From Akkermansia muciniphila (GTDB lineage: Bacteria > Verrucomicrobiota > Verrucomicrobiia > Verrucomicrobiales > Akkermansiaceae): a DNA stretch of 64,000 nt. Below, piece by piece: positions 54,901 to 62,426 of this stretch. The DNA lies in assembly GCF_040616545.1 (NCBI RefSeq), contig NZ_CP156688.1, forward strand, positions 2,542,001 to 2,606,000. Direction: 5' to 3'. Each line of letters starts with the position of its first letter. The stretch's first letter is position 1. The notes below the pieces were generated by a model. The model saw only the letters and a list, made by a program, of their open reading frames with translations, ran no database searches and had not been told where the DNA came from. The position numbers were made by a program, and so were the translations under genes.

Positions 54901-55130
54901 CCGGTCGTCAAGGAAGCGTCGTCATTATTCAGAACCACCGTATCCCCGGCAGCCAGGGAGCCGGAGCGGGCCAGATCATCCAGAGTGGTATAGATGTTAT
55001 GGGCCGGGTCGGAAGTCTGGGCGGCGTCTACTATGAAATCCGCAGCGGAGGCGGAGAAGGACAAGGACACGGGAACCAACAGGGAGGCCAGCAGAATACG
55101 GCGTAACAATACGGGGAGGACTAGGCGCAT
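51918..55130 (-). CDS. Pmp-like autotransporter 2
   Basis: 1070 residues, paralogue of autotransporter 1. Signal peptide MRLVLPVLLRRILLASLLVP with SFSASA. The first 100 mature residues and the last 600 are nearly identical to autotransporter 1, while the repeat region (about 130-430) differs, with eight GGAI(Y/H/F)(M/L)SG...FGD(H/Y)ASFSGN units separated by short Asn/Ser/Tyr-rich linkers. The beta barrel ends FNAGVSYAY as in copy 1. Element B lies 43 bp upstream with the -35 facing away (OFF as written). The near-identity of the ends favours gene conversion or recombination between the copies. Confidence 0.88.
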   Translation of the reverse strand: MRLVLPVLLRRILLASLLVPVSLSFSASAADFIVDAAQTSDPAHNIYTTLDDLARSGSLAAGDTVVLNNDDASLTTGLTVPVNFRSDDPDTPRTVDLSGLGKNPMYNLAEGEYTLDMDFVIWANGAGKVIQAQGGDISLELTGHVQFLNNSVLLDSANIGGGAIYMSGKHSRLTFGDHASFSGNHAHGSSYGDGYILNNGGAIHLSGSNSAIMTFGDHASFSGNYTLTNISGNIFNFYNSYGGAIYLSGINSAIMEFGDYASFSGNYVNVSNISNNDVNLYTCYGGAIFMNGSDSILSFGDYASFSGNYVSYSNVSMISSSGGAIHLSGFNSAIMAFGDHASFSGNYAYGSSNGGAIYMSGGNSTILAFGDYASFSGNYAHSSSDDDNRIGTGGAIYIYSTSLTIRNGATFTNNYASSHGGAIFLDGDNTDKLSRFLAFTHDVLFSGNMTGGTFTQHNDGSFSVENGVANAIHVYGTSHLQLAAAQGREVRFNDPITSSVNFSDKENISLSLNQYTDDEGNSHATDGTVIFSGELYQGEDAHLVASRYNDFKGQTTLYGGTLILEHNVVFGNADLRDDTSMTLEHGTLEIIGGSVINASSFTVANGDVVLRPGTSAFINAKDVDLSHGFVFDMQKQAQEAASLANTNGLSISASGSFTLGGSIGIMDTGVSADYFYADNSWAQQRAFIVLTDSNQTHTDDFSGAHSLATGSNRVDSPYTYTGAWSHQWVDADGDGFPEQLQLVWTPSEEGGIGDILPELAGTLAMNSMWSSAANALGMSRAALGHLDALRFIAGPENNYWVKGMGDFLNHASEGTRDGFDYNGGGYSVGADRKITSHTVLGLGFGDLYGKMRGRHFAGDIDQQTRTGMLYGGWHKVLNRKNTLLVTGTAGYGWTDNKMNSFHTGGRSHGKWTNETLFGTLTGKWSRRVNETVAMDFMLGLEYTDVTQEAFTETGWDARRFEKGHMKNLSVPVGVGLTHRSELKGREWINSAMVSYVPDVYRKNPNAQAERLLNGYRWEAQGTSPDRNAVRVNVNSALQLNARWRTYAGYEFEGRSKATAHRFNAGVSYAY

Positions 55131-55173
55131 ACGAAATAATAATTATTGTAAATAAGTGGTCAATCCCAAATAG

Positions 55174-55470
55174 CGTATTCCTAATCCGTTCGACGCGGAG
55201 TGTTCATGAACAGTATGGAGGATGAAGCTATTCCCAAGACGTCGAATCAACAGAACTTCCCCGTTACTTCACGGCATAACCAGGTGGGAACAAAGGCTTC
55301 CCTGCCCTTGAGAAACCATACTTCCAAAATGAAATTCCGCCCCGGATGTTATATGATCTATGAAAGCGGGAAGGCTTCCGTTCCCAACTGGATGCCCAGG
55401 AACCATCCGGAGTTTTTCCTTCAAATCATTCTTCCTCAAGCTAAGGGCTTGACTACGGATTAGGAATTCG
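55174..55470. promoter_or_regulatory. Putative invertible promoter element B, OFF for autotransporter 2
   Basis: Bounded by CGTATTCCTAATCCG (55174-55188) and CGGATTAGGAATTCG (55456-55470), inverted copies with one mismatch in the outer arm. TTGACT (55449-55454, plus strand) lies inside the right end and points right, away from autotransporter 2. On the autotransporter side the minus strand reads CTATTTG just outside the repeat, 17 bp from where TTGACT would land after inversion. The interior is homologous, in opposite orientation, to element A at 25817-26123. As written, the half-promoter points toward a 63-codon ORF at 55522-55713 that overlaps the 3' end of the next gene antisense. Confidence 0.65.
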
Positions 55471-55659
55471 ACGTAAGTCTATCCAATTATTCTTGAATAA
55501 CTTATAATAAATTAAATAATCATGGGTTACAAGATTGATAAGTCAACATATCAAGAATACCCCTGTTTTTTTGAAAGAAATTCTTCCATGCTGCATGAAC
55601 GGCTTTTTGAAGCTTCGCATGGAAAGAATGGATGTCCCATGCGATGGAACGTTTTTCCG

Positions 55660-57216
55660 TCAATTCTTTCCGTGCAGGGACGGGATGGGAGCCCTGGCCG
55701 GGAGGGTGTATAATTTCTCAATATCGTCCAGGTACCGGGAAATGGGGGTGTTGGCCGGCTGGTCCTGTTCGCGGAGCAGCTTGACGGCTGCCGCGTAGGA
55801 GGCAAAGGTCTTGCCGGTTCCGGTCCGCGTATTGATCTCATACCAGTCCATGTAGTCCCGCACGCGCCGGGCGGTTTTCATGGAAAGTTCCCTGATTTCC
55901 CGGAGCTGGCTGATTTTTGGTGCGGCTTCCCGGCTGTGGATCCTGCCCGTCTGCATCAGGGCGGCGAGTTTGGCGTATTCCACAATGACGGGGCGGTAAG
56001 CCGGGAAACAGCGGCGGCTGAGATTGAGCAGGCTGCCGGAGATGTTGGAGAGCTGCCTGTTTAGGTCCGTCAGGGAATGGGCCTGTTCCAGGTCATCCAG
56101 GGGAAAGGTGGCGGTGGTCCGGGTGTCCGGGTCATACTTCACCAGGGTGAGGGCTTCCTGAAGGTGCCGTTCCGTTTCCGTGATCGTCAGGGTTTCCGTC
56201 AGGGGAGGGGTGGCCATGCGGGAGAGCTGGAGCGTCCACCATTTGTGAAGGGAGGAGGGGGTCAGGTTGAGCTGCGGAAAATGTCGCCTGATAAGGTTTT
56301 TGGGGTCGTCATTGCCCAGGATGGCTTGGTCCAGAAGCTGTTTCATCCCTTCCGGGCCGTTTTCCTGGTTCAGCAGGCAGAGCACCAGGGCCCCGCAGGA
56401 GGTTTGATAGGCGGCGTAGGAAGTGGCGTCCAGTTCCTTTTCCGGTTCCTTGCAGTTCAGGATTTCTTCCGGGGTCATGATGCCGGACTGCTGGAACAGC
56501 GTAGAGTACATGGCCCGGTCCGCCTCGTTATTGTGCCATAGGACGGCCTGTTCCAGTCCGGAAATGAGCCACGGGGGGAGCGTCACTTCATCCGGCAGCC
56601 CCTCCGCGTCCACGGCACGCAGCATCATTTCATAAAGCAGGGTGGAGACGATGCCGTGGCGGAGCCTGTCCTGGTTGATGCCGCGGCCCAGGTGAATGAA
56701 GATGTTGTAGGAGAGGCTGCTTCCCACAATCAGGGTTTGCAGGCGGATGGGATTGGCGGGAACGGGGCTTCCCGGCTCCCCCACCAGGCGGATGATGATT
56801 TTATTTTTCCATTCGTCAGGCTGCTTGAGGATTTTCACCAGGGCGGCGCGTATGGAATCCGCACGCGTGGCAATGGCTCCGGCAAGCAGGGCGTCCATCC
56901 CGATGACGTGGAACTGCTTGGACGCGGAAACGCTGGTGAATGGCTGGCGTTTGATGGAAGGCTCCTCCCTGCCGGCTCCGGCGGGGGGGGCCGCCGGCTG
57001 CTGCGGGGCAGGGGGAACGGGACTGACGTTGGAGCTGCCCTCCGGAACGGCCCGGTCTGAAGCGTCGTCAATCAGGGAGGTGTCCGGAACGGGGACGGAA
57101 GGCGCTTCCTGAGGCGTCTGCGGTTCCGCGGCCGGGGCTTCCTTCTTCTCCTGGCCCAGGACGGGCGGCGGGAGAAGGGCCAGCAGCAGGGCGGCGCATG
57201 TTCCTCTGAATTTCAT
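55660..57216 (-). CDS. Exported protein resembling peptidase MA family but lacking the zinc motif
   Basis: 518 residues with a signal peptide (MKFRGTCAALLLALLPPPVLG) and a Pro/Glu/Ala-rich linker (25-90). The core (about 100-330) follows the layout of peptidase-MA-type metalloproteases: an Ile/Leu-rich strand region, then GIVSTLLYEMMLRAV where HExxH is expected (here YEMML, 195-199), LPPWLISGLEQAV in place of LPxWLxEGLA, and AAYQTSCGALVLCLL with GPEGMKQLLDQAI. The Glu is kept but both zinc His are absent, so it is probably a non-catalytic homologue. The C-terminus is helical with no recognised fold. It is downstream of the beta-hydroxyacid dehydrogenase by 12 bp and may be co-transcribed. Confidence 0.65.
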   Translation of the reverse strand: MKFRGTCAALLLALLPPPVLGQEKKEAPAAEPQTPQEAPSVPVPDTSLIDDASDRAVPEGSSNVSPVPPAPQQPAAPPAGAGREEPSIKRQPFTSVSASKQFHVIGMDALLAGAIATRADSIRAALVKILKQPDEWKNKIIIRLVGEPGSPVPANPIRLQTLIVGSSLSYNIFIHLGRGINQDRLRHGIVSTLLYEMMLRAVDAEGLPDEVTLPPWLISGLEQAVLWHNNEADRAMYSTLFQQSGIMTPEEILNCKEPEKELDATSYAAYQTSCGALVLCLLNQENGPEGMKQLLDQAILGNDDPKNLIRRHFPQLNLTPSSLHKWWTLQLSRMATPPLTETLTITETERHLQEALTLVKYDPDTRTTATFPLDDLEQAHSLTDLNRQLSNISGSLLNLSRRCFPAYRPVIVEYAKLAALMQTGRIHSREAAPKISQLREIRELSMKTARRVRDYMDWYEINTRTGTGKTFASYAAAVKLLREQDQPANTPISRYLDDIEKLYTLPARAPIPSLHGKN

Positions 57217-57228
57217 GAACAGGGGAGG

Positions 57229-58062
57229 TTAGTCAAATTGTTCCGCCAGGCAGCCGAAGTCTTTTTCCGCATGCCCTTCACGGCACAGCTTCCCCATGAT
57301 GGAGGAGACCAGGGCGGCGGCGGGCGGGTGGATTCCCTTTTCCGCGGCCAGTTCCTGGGCGTAGATGCTGTCTTTCCTCATGTTGTCCAGGGAGAAATGA
57401 GTGCTGAAGTCACGCTCTGCCATCAGGGGGAGCTTGAAGGCCGCCAGCGGGGAGGCGATCACGTTCCGGGAGATGGCCTGGCCCAGCAGTTCCGGGGAAA
57501 TGCCGTATGCCTGGGTGATGGACAGGGCCTCGCTCAGGCTCTGCACCATGGTGGCGGAGACCATGTTGGTGACCAGCTTGACGACGGTGCCGGCCCCGAT
57601 GCCGCCCAGGTGCAGGATGTCCCGTGAGCTGTGTTCCAGAATGGGCCGTATGCGGTCCAGGGTGGAGGAATCCGTTCCCGCGTAATAGACCAGCTCCCCT
57701 TTTTCCGCAGGCAGGCGGGAGCCGGTGAACGGGCAGTCCACATACGTGCAGCCGATGGCGGAGCACATCAGGGAGAGTTTCCCTACGGTGGCCAGGTCAA
57801 TGGTGGAATGGTTCAGGATGATGTGTTCCGGGGTCAGCGCACCCCTCATTTGTTCAAACACTTCCAGGCAGGCGTTCCTGTCCTTGAGATAGAGCTGGAT
57901 GATTTTGGAGGCGCGGGCGGCATCCGCCGGCGTGGCAACCGCCTCCGGAAAGTCCTCCCGGGGCGTGCGGTTCCATACGGTAACCTTGTCGCCCAGGCTG
58001 GTCATGTGGCGTGCAATTCGCGAGCCGATGAGGCCCAGGCCTAAAATGGAAACTTGGTACAT
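57229..58062 (-). CDS. NAD(P)-dependent beta-hydroxyacid dehydrogenase (3-hydroxyisobutyrate dehydrogenase family)
   Basis: 277 residues. MYQVSILGLGLIGSRIARHM is the dinucleotide-binding GLGxxG motif; VTVWNRTP follows the second strand and would favour NADP(H) through Arg. The conserved substrate motif region CTYVDCPFTGSRLPAEKGEL and the LGGIGAGTVVKLVTNMV helix with the catalytic Lys are present. The family covers hydroxyisobutyrate, tartronate semialdehyde, glyoxylate and related reductions; the substrate here cannot be fixed. It lies between a TPR protein and the peptidase-MA-like gene, all leftward. Confidence 0.85.
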   Translation of the reverse strand: MYQVSILGLGLIGSRIARHMTSLGDKVTVWNRTPREDFPEAVATPADAARASKIIQLYLKDRNACLEVFEQMRGALTPEHIILNHSTIDLATVGKLSLMCSAIGCTYVDCPFTGSRLPAEKGELVYYAGTDSSTLDRIRPILEHSSRDILHLGGIGAGTVVKLVTNMVSATMVQSLSEALSITQAYGISPELLGQAISRNVIASPLAAFKLPLMAERDFSTHFSLDNMRKDSIYAQELAAEKGIHPPAAALVSSIMGKLCREGHAEKDFGCLAEQFD

Positions 58063-58101
58063 GGCGGTTTTCAGAAAAAAGGGTGGGGAGGGAAACGGGC
58101 G

Positions 58102-60846
58102 TCAGGAGCCGATGCGGAAGCGGCTTCTCCTGCGCGGCGGTTCCTGTTTTTCCGGCCTGGGCTGTTCCGCAGCGGCGGTCGCGGCCTCCGCCTGCGGCTG
58201 TGTGGGAATAGCCGCGGAGCCTGTTTCCCGGACCTGGGTTTCCAGGGAGGCGGCCGCGGTTTCCGGACGGTGGCTGACGACGACCTGCTTGGGGCCCGCA
58301 GACGGTTTTTCCACGGCATTGGGGTCTTCCGCCACGCTGGCGGGCACCTCATGGCCGTCATGGGGAATGTCCGCCGGATTACTCACAGCCGCCAGCTGCA
58401 TGCCCTGTTCATTTGCGGCGCCCGCGGGGGCGTTGCCGGGAGCCGTTTTTTTGACGGGGAGGGTGGTGGCGCCGGTGATGGCCAGTTCCAGATCGGAATC
58501 CGGCAGTCCGCCGCAGCGGATGGCGGCATCATAGCTCTTGCGCGCCTGCGCCGTGCGGCCCAGGCGGGAATAAGTCCAGGCCAGGTTGAAATGGGCGTCT
58601 GATGATTCCGGCTGGATTTTCAGGGCGTTTTCAAAGTGGCCCACCGCTTTTTCATAATTGCCGGCGCTGGTTTCCAGGTTGCCCAGGTAAAGCAGGGCCG
58701 GGGCGTTGGCCGGGTCCAGACGGACGGTTTCCGTCAGGGAGGCGATGGCATGCTGGTCCTGTCCGGAGCGGTACTGGGCCACGCCCATCATGAACCACGC
58801 GGGAGAGGAGGATGCGTCCAGCTCTGTGGCCTTTTTCAGGTATTCTATGGCTTCCTCCGCCTTGTTGCGCTGGAGCAGGATGGTGCCCAGGTTGACCAGG
58901 GCCGGAACGTGGGCCGGCTGGAAGTCCAGCAGGGTGCGGTAAAGCTGTTCTGCGGCGGCGTAACGCTTTTTGGCGAAGGCTTCCGCGGCGCCCTGTCCCA
59001 GGGCCTCCGCTTCCAGCTTTCTGCGCACGGTGGTTTCCATGCTCCGGTTCAGCGTTTTTTCCTGGTCCGGCGTGATGGCTCCGGCGGAAATGGCGGCCAG
59101 GCGCGCCTGCTCCGCAAACCGGGTTTTCAGCTCATCCATCTGCCGGGTAAGTTCCTCCACCTGGAGGTTTTTCTGTTCCAGGGCCTTCTGGGTGCGGGCC
59201 AGGGTTTCCGCCTGGGCCTTGTCATTTTTGGCGGACTTGGCCGCCTTGGTCTTCGGCTGGGTGCGCGCCTGCTCCAGGTCCTTTGCCAGCTGGGCGGCCT
59301 TGTCCCGTTCTGCGGACAGAGCCAGGGCCAGCTTGTTGATTTTTTCCTTCTGCTGGTCCGTCAGGGGGATGTTGATCTTGTTGTCGCTGGCGATGGCGTT
59401 GACAATCTGCTTTTCCGCCGGAGTGAGCTTGATGGCCTCTTCATTGTCCATCAGGGCGGCTATTTCCGCCGTTTCCGGGTTCTCCTGGTGCAGCCGCTTA
59501 TATGTGCTGATGAGGAGGGAGCGGCTCTGGTCCTGCACGGAAAGGATGCGGAGCTGCTTGGCTATGGTGGAGCGCAGCAACTGGTTTTCTTCCAGCAGCA
59601 GGGGGCTTTTGTCCGGATTGGCTTCCAGCTTGGAAAGCTCCACGTCCGCATTGATCAGTTTGGTATTCAGCTCCGTGATGCGCTTGCGGTAGCCAATGTT
59701 TTCATCCCGGATGGCAATGAGCTTCTGCTTCAGGTCCGCGGATTCGCCGCGCGCCTCCTCCAGGGCTTTCAGGTTGGCCTTCCGCTGTTCTTCCGAGTCC
59801 GACTTGGCCGTCTCCAGGGCGCTTATTTTATTCTGCGCGTCCTTGAGCAGGGCCGCCAGCGTCAGGTTGCGGTCCAGCAGGTTCTTGGTTTTATCCGGGC
59901 TGTTGAGTTCCACCAGGGCGGCGAGCTGGTCGCGTTCCTTCTTGAGGGCGTTCCTGTCATCCGTGACCTGGGCCAGCTTGTCCTGATGCTCCTTGAGCTG
60001 AAGCTGCAAAGAGGCTATCTGCTCCAGGTACTGGGTTTTTTCCCGGCTCAGGGTGGCGACAGTCAGTTCCAGTTCATCCACGCGCTTGGTAAGGGTCTTG
60101 AGAAGCTTGTTGCTGGTCTTCCTCTCGTCGTCCATCTGCTTTTTGACCTTGAGCAGCTCATCGCGGTAGACGGATTCTCCGGCGGACGCAACGGCCAGTT
60201 TTGCCAGAATGTCCTCCTGTTCCTTTCGGGTGCGCTTGAGCGCCTGGACCAGGGCCTTGTTCTCCATGGTGGTTTTGTCCAGCAGCCTGCGGATGCGCTC
60301 GTAATTGCTTTCCACTACTTCCGGGGCCGCGCCCGGGGCAACGGAGGAGGACGGAATGGTGTTGACCAGGGGCTCGCCGGGGCGGTTGGGGAATTCCACT
60401 CCCTTGTAGCCGGGGGGAAGGGCAATATTGGGCCTGGGGCGCGGCGCGCGGGCCGGGCGTTCCAGTTCCAGCCCGGGGCCGGAGGGCGCGGCGGCGGCCT
60501 GCCGCTGGGCCAGTTTCTGCCACTTGTCCAGATTCTCCCTGTTGAGCTGGCGGCGCGTCTGGAGCATGTTGGGCTTCCATTGGGGGTATTCCTTCACCAG
60601 GCGGCCGAATTTTTCTTCCGCCTGCTGCGTCAGGCGGATAGCCCCTATGTAGTCCCGTTTTTCCACCAGGTCCGCGGCTCTGGTCACCAGCTTTAACGCT
60701 TCCAGATACATGTCCGCAGGATCCTGCCTGGCCCCGGCGGAGACGGGCATGGGACCCGGCACATAAGTGCCCTGGGCCAGAAGGGGCAGGGCGCCGCAGG
60801 TCAGGGACAAAGCCAGGGTAATGCCAAGAGGGAGAGGAGTCATCAT
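58102..60846 (-). CDS. Exported coiled-coil and TPR-repeat protein
   Basis: 914 residues, signal peptide MMTPLPLGITLALSLTCGAL and PLLAQ. A first helical unit (about 40-115) is followed by a Pro-rich linker, a long coiled coil (about 180-620, rich in Leu/Glu/Lys heptads), and three or more TPR units between about 650 and 800 (AEQLYRTLLDFQPAHVPALV, AEEAIEYLKKATELDASSSP, YEKAVGHFENALKIQPESSD). The C-terminus is low-complexity and ends with basic RRRSRFRIGS. Such proteins usually organise periplasmic or envelope complexes; no specific partner can be named. The stop is 39 bp before the dehydrogenase start. Confidence 0.75.
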   Translation of the reverse strand: MMTPLPLGITLALSLTCGALPLLAQGTYVPGPMPVSAGARQDPADMYLEALKLVTRAADLVEKRDYIGAIRLTQQAEEKFGRLVKEYPQWKPNMLQTRRQLNRENLDKWQKLAQRQAAAAPSGPGLELERPARAPRPRPNIALPPGYKGVEFPNRPGEPLVNTIPSSSVAPGAAPEVVESNYERIRRLLDKTTMENKALVQALKRTRKEQEDILAKLAVASAGESVYRDELLKVKKQMDDERKTSNKLLKTLTKRVDELELTVATLSREKTQYLEQIASLQLQLKEHQDKLAQVTDDRNALKKERDQLAALVELNSPDKTKNLLDRNLTLAALLKDAQNKISALETAKSDSEEQRKANLKALEEARGESADLKQKLIAIRDENIGYRKRITELNTKLINADVELSKLEANPDKSPLLLEENQLLRSTIAKQLRILSVQDQSRSLLISTYKRLHQENPETAEIAALMDNEEAIKLTPAEKQIVNAIASDNKINIPLTDQQKEKINKLALALSAERDKAAQLAKDLEQARTQPKTKAAKSAKNDKAQAETLARTQKALEQKNLQVEELTRQMDELKTRFAEQARLAAISAGAITPDQEKTLNRSMETTVRRKLEAEALGQGAAEAFAKKRYAAAEQLYRTLLDFQPAHVPALVNLGTILLQRNKAEEAIEYLKKATELDASSSPAWFMMGVAQYRSGQDQHAIASLTETVRLDPANAPALLYLGNLETSAGNYEKAVGHFENALKIQPESSDAHFNLAWTYSRLGRTAQARKSYDAAIRCGGLPDSDLELAITGATTLPVKKTAPGNAPAGAANEQGMQLAAVSNPADIPHDGHEVPASVAEDPNAVEKPSAGPKQVVVSHRPETAAASLETQVRETGSAAIPTQPQAEAATAAAEQPRPEKQEPPRRRSRFRIGS

Positions 60847-60962
60847 GGGGAGAAGCTTTGTTTACATACTGTAAACCATCCTGAATCGCAAGGATAAACC
60901 GTGTCTTGTGCTTGTGTTCGCGGGGGCGGGTGCTAGACTCCTTCCAATCCTTGATTTTCCTG

Positions 60963-62225
60963 ATGAATATCTCCGTTTTAGACCGTTTTTTGAAGTATGT
61001 TTCCGTAGATTCCCAGTCTGATGCGGATTCCGCCGCCGTTCCGTCCACGCCCGGCCAGACGGCCCTGGCCCGGATGCTGGTTGCGGAACTGGAGGAACTG
61101 GGGGCGCACGCGGAACTGGACGGGGCTTCCGGCATCGTGTACGCCTCCATCCCGTCCAACGTGGACGGGCAGGTGCCCGTCATCGGCTGGGTGGCCCATG
61201 TGGACACGGCCCCGGGCGTCTCCGGCAGCGGCGTAAAGCCCCGCATCGTGCACTCCTATGACGGCGGAGACATTATTCTGGACCGGGAACAGGGAATCGT
61301 GCTTTCCCCGTCCGTTTTTCCGGAATTGGGCAGGTATGCCGGCCAGGACCTGGTGGTGACGGACGGGAACACCCTGCTGGGCGCGGACGACAAGGCGGGA
61401 GTGGCGGAGATCATGGACATGGCCGCCTCCTTCCTGCTGCATCCGGAACGCCCTCACGGAGAAATCCGGATCGCCTTCACGCCGGATGAGGAAATAGGCC
61501 GCGGCGCGGACTCGTTTGACGTGGCGCGCTTCGGCGCGGATTTTGCCTATACCGTGGACGGGGGAGCCTTGGGGGAAATTGAGTACGAGAATTTCAATGC
61601 GGCCTCCGCCGTGGTGACGGTGCGGGGCGCCGGCATCCACCCGGGCAGCGCCAAGGGCCGGATGCTGAACGCGTGCCTGGTTCTCATGGAATTCCAGGGG
61701 ATGCTCCCCGTGTTCCAGAACCCGGCCTTTACGGAAGGTTATGAAGGCTTCTACCATCTGGACTCCCTCCGCGGGGATGTGGAGCAGGCAACCGGGGAAT
61801 ACCTGATCCGGGACCACGGCAGGGAGGAATTTGAACGCAAGAAGGAATTCATGCGGGAGTGCGCGGCCCTGCTGAACCGGAAATACGGGGAGGGAACGGT
61901 ACGGGTGGAGGTAAAGGATTCCTATTACAACATGAAGGAAAAAATCCTCCCCCACATGCACCTGGTGGAACACGCCCGCAGGGCCATGGAGGCCGTGGGC
62001 GTGCAGCCGGAAATCATTCCGGTGCGGGGCGGCACGGACGGCGCCCGGCTTTCCTTCATGGGGCTGCCGTGTCCCAACCTGTGCGCCGGAGGCCATAACT
62101 TCCACGGAAGGCATGAATACGTTCCGGTCCAGTCCCTGGAGAAAATTTCCGCCATCCTTCAGGAAATCGTTTCCGGATACGCCAGGTACGGGCTGGAGCC
62201 CCCGGCGCGGGAAAAACAGGAATAA
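60963..62225 (+). CDS. pepT: Tripeptide aminopeptidase (peptidase T)
   Basis: M20-family zinc peptidase that removes the N-terminal residue of tripeptides. 420 residues from Met 60963 (MNISVLDRFLKYVSVDSQSD). Metal-ligand motifs: GWVAHVDTAPGVSG (His, Asp), TLLGADDKAGVAEIMD (bridging Asp), FTPDEEIGRGAD (Glu pair), the dimerisation-domain HPGSAKGRM and the C-terminal RGGTDGARLSFMGLPCPNL with GGHNFHGRHEY, all in register with PepT. The upstream gene is divergent, 116 bp away. It is followed by purB after 200 bp of sequence with a possible promoter (TATAAC near 62398). Confidence 0.93.
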   Translation: MNISVLDRFLKYVSVDSQSDADSAAVPSTPGQTALARMLVAELEELGAHAELDGASGIVYASIPSNVDGQVPVIGWVAHVDTAPGVSGSGVKPRIVHSYDGGDIILDREQGIVLSPSVFPELGRYAGQDLVVTDGNTLLGADDKAGVAEIMDMAASFLLHPERPHGEIRIAFTPDEEIGRGADSFDVARFGADFAYTVDGGALGEIEYENFNAASAVVTVRGAGIHPGSAKGRMLNACLVLMEFQGMLPVFQNPAFTEGYEGFYHLDSLRGDVEQATGEYLIRDHGREEFERKKEFMRECAALLNRKYGEGTVRVEVKDSYYNMKEKILPHMHLVEHARRAMEAVGVQPEIIPVRGGTDGARLSFMGLPCPNLCAGGHNFHGRHEYVPVQSLEKISAILQEIVSGYARYGLEPPAREKQE

Positions 62226-62426
62226 CGGGGAGCTTTTCCCGCAGAAGCCCGGTTCCCCGGCCTTTGGGAAAGAACCCCGTAAAGAGGCGGTTTTTCCGCC
62301 CGTTGCCGGGAATGAACCGTAAAACCCGGAAGCCTCCTGAAAGGGGAAAGTGCTTGCTTTTTTCCCTTTCGTCACGATCATGGCGGTCCACCGTTTTTTA
62401 TAACCCCCGCATACACACATTTTGAT

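Noticed and set aside
55200-55463. An 87-codon ORF inside element B
   Set aside because: The homologous element A has stops in the matching frame, so the frame is not conserved although the DNA is; more likely non-coding.
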